Below are positions 26,438-34,583 of a stretch of DNA of 64,000 nucleotides, piece by piece. The stretch covers positions 1 through 64,000 of the IMG/VR virus record IMGVR_UViG_3300031703_000599. The stretch is one strand, 5' to 3'. Every line of letters starts with the position of its first letter. Position 1 is the first letter of the stretch. The stretch comes from a virus. A program made the translations under genes and the position numbers. Below the pieces are notes generated by a model. That model ran no database searches and had not been told where the DNA came from. It saw nothing but the letters and a program-made list of their open reading frames with translations.

Positions 26438-26983
26438 TTAGTATTCCTTTAACAAGTTAAGAAATAATTCTGCGCCTGCTGCTTGGTTCTCTTCCCAAGT
26501 GTGTGATGCATTCTCATCTGCCATATCGCTACCATACTTTAATAGCGTTACTGGTTTATTAAAATGCTTCGCTACTTTAGCAATTGCATAACCTTCCATG
26601 TCAACTAGGTCACTTGGCAGTTCTGGTGGACTCATAACAAAGTTATCGCCTGTGCTTAGTACGATGCCTGTATCTGATAATCCAATTTCTGCTGCCCAAT
26701 CACTTTTGTCAAATGGTGTCGTTCCTAGTTCAGCTTGTGGACGTGCATCCATGTCACGTTGTATAACTGATCCAATTGTATTAAGTTTGCCTGCATACTC
26801 TGCACTTAATACACCTGCTGTTCCAAAATTGATAACTGAATCACAATCTTGTTGTATACAAGCAAGTGCAGCATATGTAGTTGCGTTAATTTTACCAACG
26901 CCAGTGAACCATACTTTATATGTTGCTGGATCTAAATTATGATCAGGTAGCTCACCTGCTAATGCAACTAGTACATAAATCAT
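26438..26983 (-). CDS. MTA/SAH/5'-deoxyadenosine nucleosidase-like protein
   Basis: 181 residues, shorter than classical MTAN (about 230). The fold signature is TGVGKINATTYAAL, SVINFGTAGVL, LVDMEGYAIAKVAKHF (ribose-binding Met-Glu) and LLKYGSDMAD (catalytic Asp), as in nucleoside phosphorylase/MTAN proteins. These cleave adenine from MTA, SAH and 5'-deoxyadenosine, the last being the by-product of radical SAM chemistry. It overlaps the upstream radical SAM gene by four bases and lies 3 bases before the next one. Confidence 0.82.
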   Translation of the reverse strand: MIYVLVALAGELPDHNLDPATYKVWFTGVGKINATTYAALACIQQDCDSVINFGTAGVLSAEYAGKLNTIGSVIQRDMDARPQAELGTTPFDKSDWAAEIGLSDTGIVLSTGDNFVMSPPELPSDLVDMEGYAIAKVAKHFNKPVTLLKYGSDMADENASHTWEENQAAGAELFLNLLKEY

Positions 26984-28425
26984 TCAACTGCTCCGTCTTC
27001 TGGTTCGTCTAGTAAATAGCCCATGTCAGGGAATGTAGCACGGAAATCAGTTCCACGCATGTCGTCTAGTTTATTGATGTACTCTCTAAACTCAGGTAAA
27101 CGTTGTGTCCAATCTTCACTGCGAGCAAAGTTAACCATTCCTCGTAATCGCTTAATACCATATTCTGCATTTAGCCATTGCTCTTTTGTTACCTTACCCT
27201 TGTGCCAACTTGGAACACCTAGTTCCCAATTCTCTGTCCACCATTCAATGAACTCTTCGTACTTGGCTTCTGTTTTATCAAGGAATTCATCTGGTAATAC
27301 CTTAACATTCAAATGACCAGGCCAATAAACAAAGTGATAGTTAATACCACCTGCTCCAAATGGCCACATGTTTGTCTTCTTTAGTCCGCTTTGTGTTAGC
27401 TTCCATTTAAGGAAGTCTGGAATATAGTGAATGTTAAGTGCATTAACTGCACAAGCTATTGTAACCTCTACGTTGTTTGATGTCTCTTTGTCTAGACGTT
27501 CAAACATTGCTAGCTGATGTGACCATTCGCTTGGGTAACGAATATAATCATTCATGTCACCAATGCTGTCAATGCTGTAATGGAAACGAACCTTCTTAAA
27601 GTGTTTCCATTGCTCTAGTAAACGATCTGGTAGTTCAATGCCGTTACTGTTATAGCGTAATTCAATACCTTCTGCGTATCCCATTTCAATAACTTTATCT
27701 AAGATATCATAATGTTCTTCAATGACAGTTGATTCGCCACCTGCAAAATACAACTGACGCATATGTGGAATTTGTGCATAGAATTGATCCCAAAATGTAG
27801 GATTGTTCTTGTGCCAGTTATAACTAGCGCCGAACGTTTTTCCTTTCTCATCCCATGACATTGTTTGTTTTAGACTTTCATTTGTAATTTGTGGATATAG
27901 TTTATTCCAATCCTTTACCCATCCACTTGAGTCATGTGGGCTACACATAATACAGCCTAGCTGGCACTTTGTTCCCATGCGAATGTCAATATATCGCAAT
28001 TTTGAATCAGTTGATCCATCTGCGTATGTTTGTTCTACTAATTCATCAACGTCAATTCCGTTGTTCATCCAGTATTGTGTTTCCCATTGGCGTTTAGATC
28101 TATGTCCAGCAGCTTCTTCTTTAAAACATTTTAGACAACTAGCAGGCTGTTCACCTGCAAGCATTTGCTGCCTAACGTTACGCATGTATGTATTATTCCA
28201 TGCTGTTTCCAAATCTGTTGTGTTTAAGTTAGCTGGCTTACCATCTTCTGTTTTTACAATACCTACTCGTCCGCCGTGAACTTTGTCGTTTGTTGCGCCT
28301 ACGCTTGATGCGTTAGCTGTGCAACATACTCGCATACTTCCATCTGGGCGTGTGCTTAAATGAATCCACGGAAGAATACAAAATGTATCTGATGGAGTTG
28401 GTAAATCATGTTCGTTATTTGACAT
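26980..28425 (-). CDS. radical SAM protein with N-terminal twitch domain
   Basis: 481 residues, the longest of the set. FCILPWIHLS, RVCCTAN and CLKCFKEEAAG form the N-terminal cluster set. CQLGCIMCSPHDSSGW is the SAM motif and YFAGGES replaces GGEP with a Ser. An insert of about 40 residues between the SAM motif and GGES explains part of the extra length. The C-terminus is acidic. Confidence 0.92.
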   Translation of the reverse strand: MSNNEHDLPTPSDTFCILPWIHLSTRPDGSMRVCCTANASSVGATNDKVHGGRVGIVKTEDGKPANLNTTDLETAWNNTYMRNVRQQMLAGEQPASCLKCFKEEAAGHRSKRQWETQYWMNNGIDVDELVEQTYADGSTDSKLRYIDIRMGTKCQLGCIMCSPHDSSGWVKDWNKLYPQITNESLKQTMSWDEKGKTFGASYNWHKNNPTFWDQFYAQIPHMRQLYFAGGESTVIEEHYDILDKVIEMGYAEGIELRYNSNGIELPDRLLEQWKHFKKVRFHYSIDSIGDMNDYIRYPSEWSHQLAMFERLDKETSNNVEVTIACAVNALNIHYIPDFLKWKLTQSGLKKTNMWPFGAGGINYHFVYWPGHLNVKVLPDEFLDKTEAKYEEFIEWWTENWELGVPSWHKGKVTKEQWLNAEYGIKRLRGMVNFARSEDWTQRLPEFREYINKLDDMRGTDFRATFPDMGYLLDEPEDGAVE

Positions 28426-29139
28426 TTAGTTTTCCTTTAAATCGTATGTTGTATCTGCGGAACCGTTTCGTACTAGATCCCATGTTGCTTCGGTTGCGGT
28501 GCCAGTTAGTTGCAAACATGGTCGCTTGTGCCAACTTCCGTTCCATGTTAAATGAGGCAATGTGCTCCATTCCCATGTAAAAACAGTGCCAGCTTTCCAT
28601 TGTGTATACACCCTGTTTCCAAATTGAATTATTTGACCAGGTTCCCAATCTTCCATTGGAATTAAAAAGCGTATTTTATTAATATCTTGATATTTAAATT
28701 CTGTGTTATCTATTACACGATCTTTGCGAGGATTGCCTGGCAAATTATCTATGTGCCACATAAGCTGATCATTTGGAAACTGATCATTAAACTTACATGT
28801 AAATTTTTCTGTTTTGTCTAAGTGTAGCATATCTACAATTTGCATAAACTTTGGAAATTGTCCTACGTGCTTATCAAAATTAACCTTACGAAACATTGTT
28901 GCGTTTGGCTTTCCATTTGGATTTTCTTTATCTTCATCTAAATGATCTGTGCTGCTAACGTTAGCTGCATGTTCATACCGTTGCTTATTGTATACCTGAG
29001 GCTCTACTCCAATGTCACGTGCTTTAGCTATTTCGTCTGACCATTGTCCTTTAAACTGTCCAATGATTTTAACGTATTCGCCTTCCTGGTCTTCTTTAAA
29101 TTTATCAAAGTGCCAAGGTGACTTAAACGGGGTAGGCAT
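28426..29139 (-). CDS. Fe(II)/2OG oxygenase, aspartyl-hydroxylase-like
   Basis: 237 residues. QLMWHIDNLPGN (HxD), IRFLIPMEDWEPGQI, W.AGTVFTW, LPHLTWNGS (distal His) and a terminal RPCLQLTGT give the cupin order seen in the 4957 and 10080 proteins, though overall similarity is low. It follows the 26980 gene with no gap, consistent with a hydroxylase working next to a radical SAM enzyme. Confidence 0.72.
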   Translation of the reverse strand: MPTPFKSPWHFDKFKEDQEGEYVKIIGQFKGQWSDEIAKARDIGVEPQVYNKQRYEHAANVSSTDHLDEDKENPNGKPNATMFRKVNFDKHVGQFPKFMQIVDMLHLDKTEKFTCKFNDQFPNDQLMWHIDNLPGNPRKDRVIDNTEFKYQDINKIRFLIPMEDWEPGQIIQFGNRVYTQWKAGTVFTWEWSTLPHLTWNGSWHKRPCLQLTGTATEATWDLVRNGSADTTYDLKEN

Positions 29140-29143
29140 TAAT

Positions 29144-29809
29144 TTATTTCTCCGGTATCATACACGAAGCAATGTACACATCGCTTGTTTTGCTATGCAT
29201 GTATTTAGCCTTTGATTTGTTGAAGCCTTCTATATTTTTAAAACTAGTAGCGGGATCATATTTCGCCCATGCTATGTTCTTTGTCATTGCAAAGTCTACT
29301 ATTTTAGAATTTTCTTTAAATATTAGATCTCGCATAGTGTTGTAATCGGTGTATCCGGGCCTATAGTCAGGGTAGTGACTATCACTGAAGTCCATTACCT
29401 CGCTCCACCATGCGAAACTCTTTTGACTTTCGCGGTATGCTAGTACAATGTAGTCGCCTGGAAAATGATTATAGATGTAGTCTAAATTAAAGCTACGGGC
29501 AAAGAAGTGGCTCTTAATAACACGATGTCCTGTTCCACTGAATACAGTGTTAATATCATCTTGCAATTTGTGAGGGTACAAATAGTTAAAGTCTTTCCAG
29601 TCTTCCCCACACCCCATGCCAGGGCCCCAATATGAGCCCCTGTGTCCGTTGTTGTCGTCTTTAGGATTTACTGGTCGATGATAACATGTACGGTCAGGAG
29701 ATTCGTCAGTGGTATCAGCATCAATTAATTGCCTTAATTGAATATCTATACCACTCCACTTACTTCCTGGTACTCCGCAGAACCATATGTTTTTCTGTCT
29801 GTCTGCCAT
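29144..29809 (-). CDS. sulfotransferase-like protein
   Basis: 221 residues. NIWFCGVPGSKWSGIDIQL resembles the 5'-phosphosulfate loop region, and RVIKSHFFAR, IYNHFPGDYIVLAYRESQKSFAWW matches the 3'-phosphate-binding strand-helix of PAPS sulfotransferases. The canonical PKSGTT loop is replaced, so activity is uncertain. It is the last gene of the enzyme island before small phage-type genes. Confidence 0.55.
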   Translation of the reverse strand: MADRQKNIWFCGVPGSKWSGIDIQLRQLIDADTTDESPDRTCYHRPVNPKDDNNGHRGSYWGPGMGCGEDWKDFNYLYPHKLQDDINTVFSGTGHRVIKSHFFARSFNLDYIYNHFPGDYIVLAYRESQKSFAWWSEVMDFSDSHYPDYRPGYTDYNTMRDLIFKENSKIVDFAMTKNIAWAKYDPATSFKNIEGFNKSKAKYMHSKTSDVYIASCMIPEK

Positions 29810-29824
29810 CTTCTTGCCCTTGCT

Positions 29825-30118
29825 TTACTCGACGCTAAAGTATTTTCCTAAGAATCCACTTACGCCTTTTAGTACATCGTCTTTTACTCGTTCATAATCT
29901 AGCTTAACTGCTATATCAACTACATCATCTTGCATGATATGCGACACAATGTCATTGCCAGATTTGTCAATAGACATTAAATCTTCTCTTGTCATTGTGA
30001 TCGTATTACCATCTAGTAACTTAATGATGATTTCAATAATATATTCAGCAGGAACATGATCAAGTGATACTTCATCAAAAATCAAATCAAACGATCGATC
30101 TTTACGTTCAATAGACAT
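29825..30118 (-). CDS. hypothetical protein
   Basis: 97 residues, soluble and acidic. It begins MSIERKDRSFDLIFDEV. Not recognised. It stands with the two following genes beside the VWA/MoxR pair. Confidence 0.6.
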   Translation of the reverse strand: MSIERKDRSFDLIFDEVSLDHVPAEYIIEIIIKLLDGNTITMTREDLMSIDKSGNDIVSHIMQDDVVDIAVKLDYERVKDDVLKGVSGFLGKYFSVE

Positions 30119-30134
30119 AACGATTTTTTCCTTT

Positions 30135-30743
30135 TTATTCAGACACTTCTGTTGCTGTTGCTTTAGAAGGGCGGCCGCGTTTTGGCTTTAATGAAGGATC
30201 CATGTCGTATGCTTCTGCACGTAGACGCTCTACTTCGGTAGCTAATCCATCTGCTTGACTGATCATACTTTTAGCAAGTGCTGCATCATCAAGTGGCTCT
30301 GATGTAGTAGAGCGAGATGCAATACTTGGATCCATTGCTGCTGGTTGCAATTGTGTGCCGTCTGGTACAACAACTGGTGCGCCGCCATTGTTTTCTGCAA
30401 TCAGCTTATTTAACTCGTCTAACGCAACTGAAACAGAGTTGTTAGGTGTCATTTTAATTGCTGATGTAGGAAGCTTCTGTAAACGTCGTGAGTTATGAAG
30501 TGTTTGTAACATGTTAGTACCATCCGTGAACACAGAACGTTGTGCAAACTCGTAAAAGTTTGTAGCTGCTTGTGCGCTAGGTGATTCAACTGCACTAATG
30601 ATATCATCGTGCATCCAATCTGGAAGTGCATCTGTATCAACTACTAAGCATGATGTTTGATCATCTGGTAGTTCGCGAAAAACAACAACAACACGTTTCT
30701 GTGTGTTGACAATTTGACCTACGTGTTTAATATTCCTAGACAT
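30135..30743 (-). CDS. conserved phage protein of unknown function
   Basis: 202 residues. The N-terminal half (IKHVGQIVNTQKRVVVVFRE, then a helical TNFYEF..LHNSRRLQKLP) looks like a conserved domain of large marine phages. The C-terminal third is low complexity (P, A, S, T) and ends in a basic KPKRGRPSKA AT-hook-like motif, which could touch DNA. Confidence 0.6.
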   Translation of the reverse strand: MSRNIKHVGQIVNTQKRVVVVFRELPDDQTSCLVVDTDALPDWMHDDIISAVESPSAQAATNFYEFAQRSVFTDGTNMLQTLHNSRRLQKLPTSAIKMTPNNSVSVALDELNKLIAENNGGAPVVVPDGTQLQPAAMDPSIASRSTTSEPLDDAALAKSMISQADGLATEVERLRAEAYDMDPSLKPKRGRPSKATATEVSE

Positions 30744-30745
30744 AT

Positions 30746-30952
30746 CTAGTCCTCCGTTGTAGTTTGAGCTTCACCATCTAGTTCTTCGTCTGGTGTGTTA
30801 GCTCGTACAAAAGCAACTAATTTAGTGAAACAATCACCTACTTGTGATGCTTCTGCTGCTTTAAATGCGCCACGTTGTGTGGCTAAATCGATGATATTAC
30901 ATGCCATTGTAATGTCAGCAATGTTGATGTTACTTGTATCTTCTGTAGTCAT
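30746..30952 (-). CDS. hypothetical protein
   Basis: 68 residues, helical and acidic (ACNIIDLATQRGAFKAAEAS), unrecognised. Two bases upstream of the 30135 gene and probably co-transcribed with it. A similar helix before the VWA genes of other phages would support a complex, but I cannot check. Confidence 0.6.
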   Translation of the reverse strand: MTTEDTSNINIADITMACNIIDLATQRGAFKAAEASQVGDCFTKLVAFVRANTPDEELDGEAQTTTED

Positions 30953-30987
30953 TGTAGTTCTCCTATTAAATTAACTGCTATGTTTAT

Positions 30988-31269
30988 TTATGTCGATAGC
31001 TTCTGGACATATAGATTTTTCTCAAATTGTTCTAAATCATTTACTAATTCAAACCAAATTTGAAAAATGTTATGCGGATCGTGCTTCCTAATATGATAAA
31101 GACCTTTAAAATCCTGTGTTAAAGATTCCCAATTAGGATTAAATCCTTGATCCACATGCATCATTCTGCGGTTACGCATCATTTGCATTAAAATTGGATC
31201 ACCGCGCAATAGAAGAAGATCAGACTCTGCTAAACTTCCTCCATTTTGGATTAGTTTCACCTTACTCAT
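30988..31269 (-). CDS. hypothetical protein
   Basis: 93 residues. It starts MSKVKLIQNGGSLAESDLLL and has a Met-rich helix (PILMQMMRNRRMMH). Unrecognised. Overlaps the VWA gene by 8 bases and so is coupled to it. Confidence 0.6.
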   Translation of the reverse strand: MSKVKLIQNGGSLAESDLLLLRGDPILMQMMRNRRMMHVDQGFNPNWESLTQDFKGLYHIRKHDPHNIFQIWFELVNDLEQFEKNLYVQKLST

Positions 31270-32446
31270 AATGGATTGTTACTCCAAATGGTGATTGTAT
31301 CCTGTGTTGTGGATCACCATGTACTACGAACAGTGTGTCGCAGTAGTCCGGATTGCCCCAACTTCCCCAAGGTAAGCCGTCTGTGAACATAACCATTTGA
31401 TCTGGTTCCATTCCAACTTCTGCCATGTAGTTAAATACTACATCAAAGTCTGTGCCGCCGCCGCCTTGGAGTTCGTATTCGTTCATTGTGCGTCCATCAT
31501 CACTTGTGAATTCTTCTGCACCATATACGCCCGTGTCAAACTGTGCAATTAAAATGCGGTAGCTTTGATACTGGTCCATAATTCCTTGCACTTCGCTTAG
31601 AAAGTCACGTAGCATATCCATGCTAATACTTCCTGAAGTGTCTAAAAATACTGCAATGTTAAGTTCTTCGTCTTTGTTCATTCCAGGAAAGATAACTTGC
31701 CCTGACCGCTTACTTGGGCGCATAAATGTAAAGTCACTTTTAAGACTACTTTCAAGTTGTGTACGTAGTACATCTCTCCAGTCCATTTTAGGTGCAACTA
31801 AGTCATTAATCATTCTACGCACTGATTCTGGTACATCAGGTCCGCCACTTTGTGCTGCTTGTATAACGGCTTGCTTAACTTCGTCTGCTAGTGCTTTGCG
31901 CTCTTCTTCTGACATTGTGATAGTAATGCTTTGTTTGCCTTCACCGTCACCATCTGCATCAGCAGTGCCGTCACCTACTTCTAAGTGGATGTCCATGCCG
32001 CCATCTTGTCCTTCTCCATCCTCGATTAACTTATCGTAAATCTCATATGAATTTAGTCCACGATATTTCCAGTCTAAGCACATTGTTCCACCACCTAGCA
32101 TTTCGCTAGTAATAGGTTCACCAATTTGGTGTTCAACTAGTGTCATATTAATGTTGTAGTCTGCAGCTGCGTTATAAACATTTTTATCACGCTCGCCACG
32201 TGCGCCCATGTGATCAAACACTACGTGCAACACTTCGTGTCCCACTAGAAAGTCTACCATGGGATCAGTTAGTTTTTGTATAAATTCATCGTTGTAAAGG
32301 AATCTGCGTCCGTCGGTTGCAGCAGTTGGAAGATAATCACTTGCGTCTTCTAAGCGTAGACGTGTTGCTAATTGCCCAAAGAAAGGCTTTGTTAATAGCA
32401 GACGAACGCGGCTTTGTGTAATGCGCTCTATTGATGTCTTTTGCAT
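31262..32446 (-). CDS. metallopeptidase-like plus VWA domain protein (DUF2201/CobT-like)
   Basis: 394 residues. The N-terminal part has LVGHEVLHVVFDH, an HExxH zinc-protease motif. An acidic linker (about residues 155-180) follows, and the C-terminal half has IAVFLDTSGSISMD, a MIDAS DxSxS metal site, with QMVMFTDG later. This N-peptidase/VWA layout usually pairs with a MoxR ATPase, here encoded at 33192. Marine phage relatives are annotated as CobT-like. The role may be chaperone-like remodelling; chelatase activity is not implied by the sequence. Confidence 0.85.
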   Translation of the reverse strand: MQKTSIERITQSRVRLLLTKPFFGQLATRLRLEDASDYLPTAATDGRRFLYNDEFIQKLTDPMVDFLVGHEVLHVVFDHMGARGERDKNVYNAAADYNINMTLVEHQIGEPITSEMLGGGTMCLDWKYRGLNSYEIYDKLIEDGEGQDGGMDIHLEVGDGTADADGDGEGKQSITITMSEEERKALADEVKQAVIQAAQSGGPDVPESVRRMINDLVAPKMDWRDVLRTQLESSLKSDFTFMRPSKRSGQVIFPGMNKDEELNIAVFLDTSGSISMDMLRDFLSEVQGIMDQYQSYRILIAQFDTGVYGAEEFTSDDGRTMNEYELQGGGGTDFDVVFNYMAEVGMEPDQMVMFTDGLPWGSWGNPDYCDTLFVVHGDPQHRIQSPFGVTIHYE

Positions 32447-32487
32447 TCTTAACTCTCCGTTACATGTAAATGTTTAATGTATAATAT

Positions 32488-32515
32488 ATTATAGCATATA
32501 CAGTTATTTTGTCAA
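32488..32515 (-). promoter_or_regulatory. promoter for the VWA operon
   Basis: Minus-strand TTGACA (32510-32515), 16-base spacer, TATAAT (32488-32493), about 40 bases before the VWA start at 32446. Belongs to the GGTTGACA family seen across the window. Confidence 0.85.
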
Positions 32516-32519
32516 CCAC

Positions 32520-32840
32520 TTAGTGCGCTAATTTAAACATCATTGCATCTTGTTCCAGTTCAAATGCATAGGCAATACCATAGTGATCGTGTGATCCTAC
32601 ACAATTCTCTTCGCACCATTCGTATGACCTATCCCATTCTGCTCCTGCTAGCATAACAACATGCCAACCAAGTGACTCGTATTTGAGAATTAATTTATTG
32701 CGTTCTTCGATTAAGATTGCCGTGTGGGACATTGTGTCACGCATTAACGTAGACTTACCAGACTGGCGTGGTGTTGAGATTATACTCAGCCTGCCTTTTT
32801 TGTTAAGTGTGTTGAACAATTTACGCTGGTAAGCTTCCAT
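32520..32840 (-). CDS. small P-loop-like protein with DAMMFK C-terminal motif
   Basis: 106 residues. STPRQSGKSTLM resembles a Walker A, without a clear Walker B. The C-terminus WCEENCVGSH..YAFELEQDAMMFKLAH is shared with the proteins at 44710 and, more weakly, 32843. The N-terminal part may be taken from a terminase or helicase-like ATPase. Function unknown. Confidence 0.6.
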   Translation of the reverse strand: MEAYQRKLFNTLNKKGRLSIISTPRQSGKSTLMRDTMSHTAILIEERNKLILKYESLGWHVVMLAGAEWDRSYEWCEENCVGSHDHYGIAYAFELEQDAMMFKLAH

Positions 32841-32842
32841 TG

Positions 32843-33199
32843 CTAGTTTATCCCATTAAATGAAAGTTTAAATATCATTGCGTCTGGTGCATTTTTAAAA
32901 TGTACTTGGTGTCCATCATCTGGGTTGCCATGTTTATTAATAAAAAAGTCTTGGTGAAAGAGGTGTGTTTTACACCAATGCATTGCACGGCCGTAACCGC
33001 CTCGTATATCTACTTGAGTAGATGTGTCTTTCCATTTCTGTTTGTAGTCCATTAGCATTAAAGGAGTATAGTCTTTAAATGCTAAACCGTACAGTCTGAT
33101 ATTGATTCGTTCCCTAGGCGAGTAAAGGGAGAGATCAATTGTCTCTCCCTCCTGCAACTTAGGGGTTAAGTAAGTAGTTGGCAAGCTCATGTTATGCAT
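32843..33199 (-). CDS. hypothetical protein with DAMIFK C-terminal motif
   Basis: 118 residues. MHWCKTHLFHQDFF and APDAMIFKLSF at the end repeat the WC...DAMMFK pattern of the neighbour. The rest is unrecognised. Its start overlaps the end of the MoxR gene by 8 bases. Confidence 0.6.
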   Translation of the reverse strand: MHNMSLPTTYLTPKLQEGETIDLSLYSPRERINIRLYGLAFKDYTPLMLMDYKQKWKDTSTQVDIRGGYGRAMHWCKTHLFHQDFFINKHGNPDDGHQVHFKNAPDAMIFKLSFNGIN

Positions 33200-34304
33200 C
33201 CAATACTAAACGACCGTAACGTCCAAAGTATTCCTCGAAGCGTTCAATCTTAGCCTGATTAGGCATTAACTTGTACTGTTGCATTGCAATACGCGATGCC
33301 ATAATAACCATCTCAGTCTCAAAGTTATCCATCATAAAGCCAATCATGTTGCTATAGCTCTTGTGGTACAGATCCATTTTGCCTGCTTTCTCGCCGTTAA
33401 TGCTGCGATCACGTAGCTCATAACACAAACTGGTAGCAAGCGCATACTTTGCGCTAATTTCAGTTGACTGCATAGTTGTTACTTTGCCGTCTAGTACTTC
33501 TACTGGATCAGGTAAATCACCTGCAATCTTTTTGTGCGCCATAAACTTAACAGCAATGCCTTCGCCTACACATCCTGCAACTAAATCTGTTTGCAAGCTT
33601 TCTGCAAGATCATCTGCATCTTCGATAAGTTCTGAAGTAAAGCTCCATGCTCGTGGTGTAGCAAATCCACGTGAACTTGACTGTGGATCAAAGTTGTATA
33701 AATCACCTTTTGCAAAGCTCAAGTAACCTACAATGTCCGCTGATACGTTGTTGTTAACTGCCCAGTTTAACCAGTCTTGAAAATCTACACGTAGTTCAAA
33801 GTGAACAAAACGGTTCTCAAGTGGTTTAGGCATACGGTACGTAACACCCTTGTCTGTCTCACGGTTGCCAGCAGCAATCATTACGACATTGTCTGGTAAT
33901 ACATATTGTCCAATGCGTCGATTAAGAATCAACTGATAACCCGCTGCTTGCACACTTGGTGCTGCTGAGTTCATCTCATCAAGGAATACAATAACTGTAT
34001 CATACTGTGCTGCCAGTTCCTTGCTTGGCAAGTCTGCTGGTGGAAGCCATTGCATAACACCAGTTTCCAAATTAGGAACTGGATATCCACGCAAGTCAGT
34101 AGGTTCAAACAATGCTAATCGCATGTCAATTACAAGGGTGTTACCCATTACACCGCTATCTCCAATTTCTTGAACTAGCTCTGATTTACCAATACCTGGA
34201 GGTCCCCAAAGAAATACAGGGCGCTTCTTTTTAAATGCACGTGTAATAAGTACGGTTGCTTCGCTTATTTTAACTGTGCGCGTATCTGTCATTGATGCTG
34301 CCAT
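33192..34304 (-). CDS. MoxR/CobS-like AAA+ ATPase
   Basis: 370 residues. Walker A is WGPPGIGKSE near residue 37, Walker B VIVFLDEMN, then sensor-1 MIAAGNRETD and an arginine-finger region near ENRFVHFEL. It matches MoxR-type ATPases, which work with VWA proteins; the partner is encoded at 31262. Related genes in marine T4-like phages are labelled CobS. It probably remodels a protein complex in the cytoplasm. Confidence 0.9.
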   Translation of the reverse strand: MAASMTDTRTVKISEATVLITRAFKKKRPVFLWGPPGIGKSELVQEIGDSGVMGNTLVIDMRLALFEPTDLRGYPVPNLETGVMQWLPPADLPSKELAAQYDTVIVFLDEMNSAAPSVQAAGYQLILNRRIGQYVLPDNVVMIAAGNRETDKGVTYRMPKPLENRFVHFELRVDFQDWLNWAVNNNVSADIVGYLSFAKGDLYNFDPQSSSRGFATPRAWSFTSELIEDADDLAESLQTDLVAGCVGEGIAVKFMAHKKIAGDLPDPVEVLDGKVTTMQSTEISAKYALATSLCYELRDRSINGEKAGKMDLYHKSYSNMIGFMMDNFETEMVIMASRIAMQQYKLMPNQAKIERFEEYFGRYGRLVLDA

Positions 34305-34341
34305 GTTACTTCTCCGGACTGTTTATTTGTTTACTATAAGT

Positions 34342-34370
34342 ATAATACGATATTTTAGTTGAAATGTCAA
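34342..34370 (-). promoter_or_regulatory. promoter for the MoxR operon
   Basis: Minus-strand TTGACA (34365-34370), 17-base spacer and TATTAT (34342-34347), 38 bases before the MoxR start. It lies in the short gap after the 34374 gene. Confidence 0.8.
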
Positions 34371-34373
34371 GCA

Positions 34374-34517
34374 TTATTTACCAAAATACTGCATATATGC
34401 CCACCATGTATATTGCTGGCTATCTTCAATGCCAAATATCCAAAGTGTGTCAAAGAAACCTAATGCGAATGTAAATAAAAATGCAAATGCGATATAATCC
34501 AAAACTAATGTTTTCAT
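34374..34517 (-). CDS. small membrane protein, 47 aa
   Basis: MKTLVLDYIAFAFLFTFALG gives one N-terminal membrane helix; the tail is aromatic (YTWWAYMQYFGK). It starts behind GAAGGAAGG. Not recognised. Confidence 0.55.
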   Translation of the reverse strand: MKTLVLDYIAFAFLFTFALGFFDTLWIFGIEDSQQYTWWAYMQYFGK

Positions 34518-34550
34518 ACTACCTTCCTTCTTTTGTTTAACTATACTACT

Positions 34551-34579
34551 ATAATACAGTAAGAAGTCTTGGCTGTCAA
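34551..34579 (-). promoter_or_regulatory. promoter, GGTTGACA family
   Basis: Minus-strand TTGACA (34574-34579), 17-base spacer, TATTAT (34551-34556) followed by AGTAGTATAGTTAAAC, close to the downstream box of the plus-strand early promoters. It drives the 34374 gene. Confidence 0.85.
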
Positions 34580-34583
34580 CCTT

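Noticed and set aside
31620-32039. 139-residue plus-strand open frame
   Set aside because: It is antisense to the VWA/metallopeptidase gene, is Ser/Pro-rich as expected for a shadow frame, and has no Shine-Dalgarno or motif.
31262-34304. Cobalt chelatase (CobS/CobT) function for the MoxR/VWA pair
   Set aside because: No CobN or cobalamin gene is present and the sequence supports only MoxR ATPase and VWA/metallopeptidase domains.
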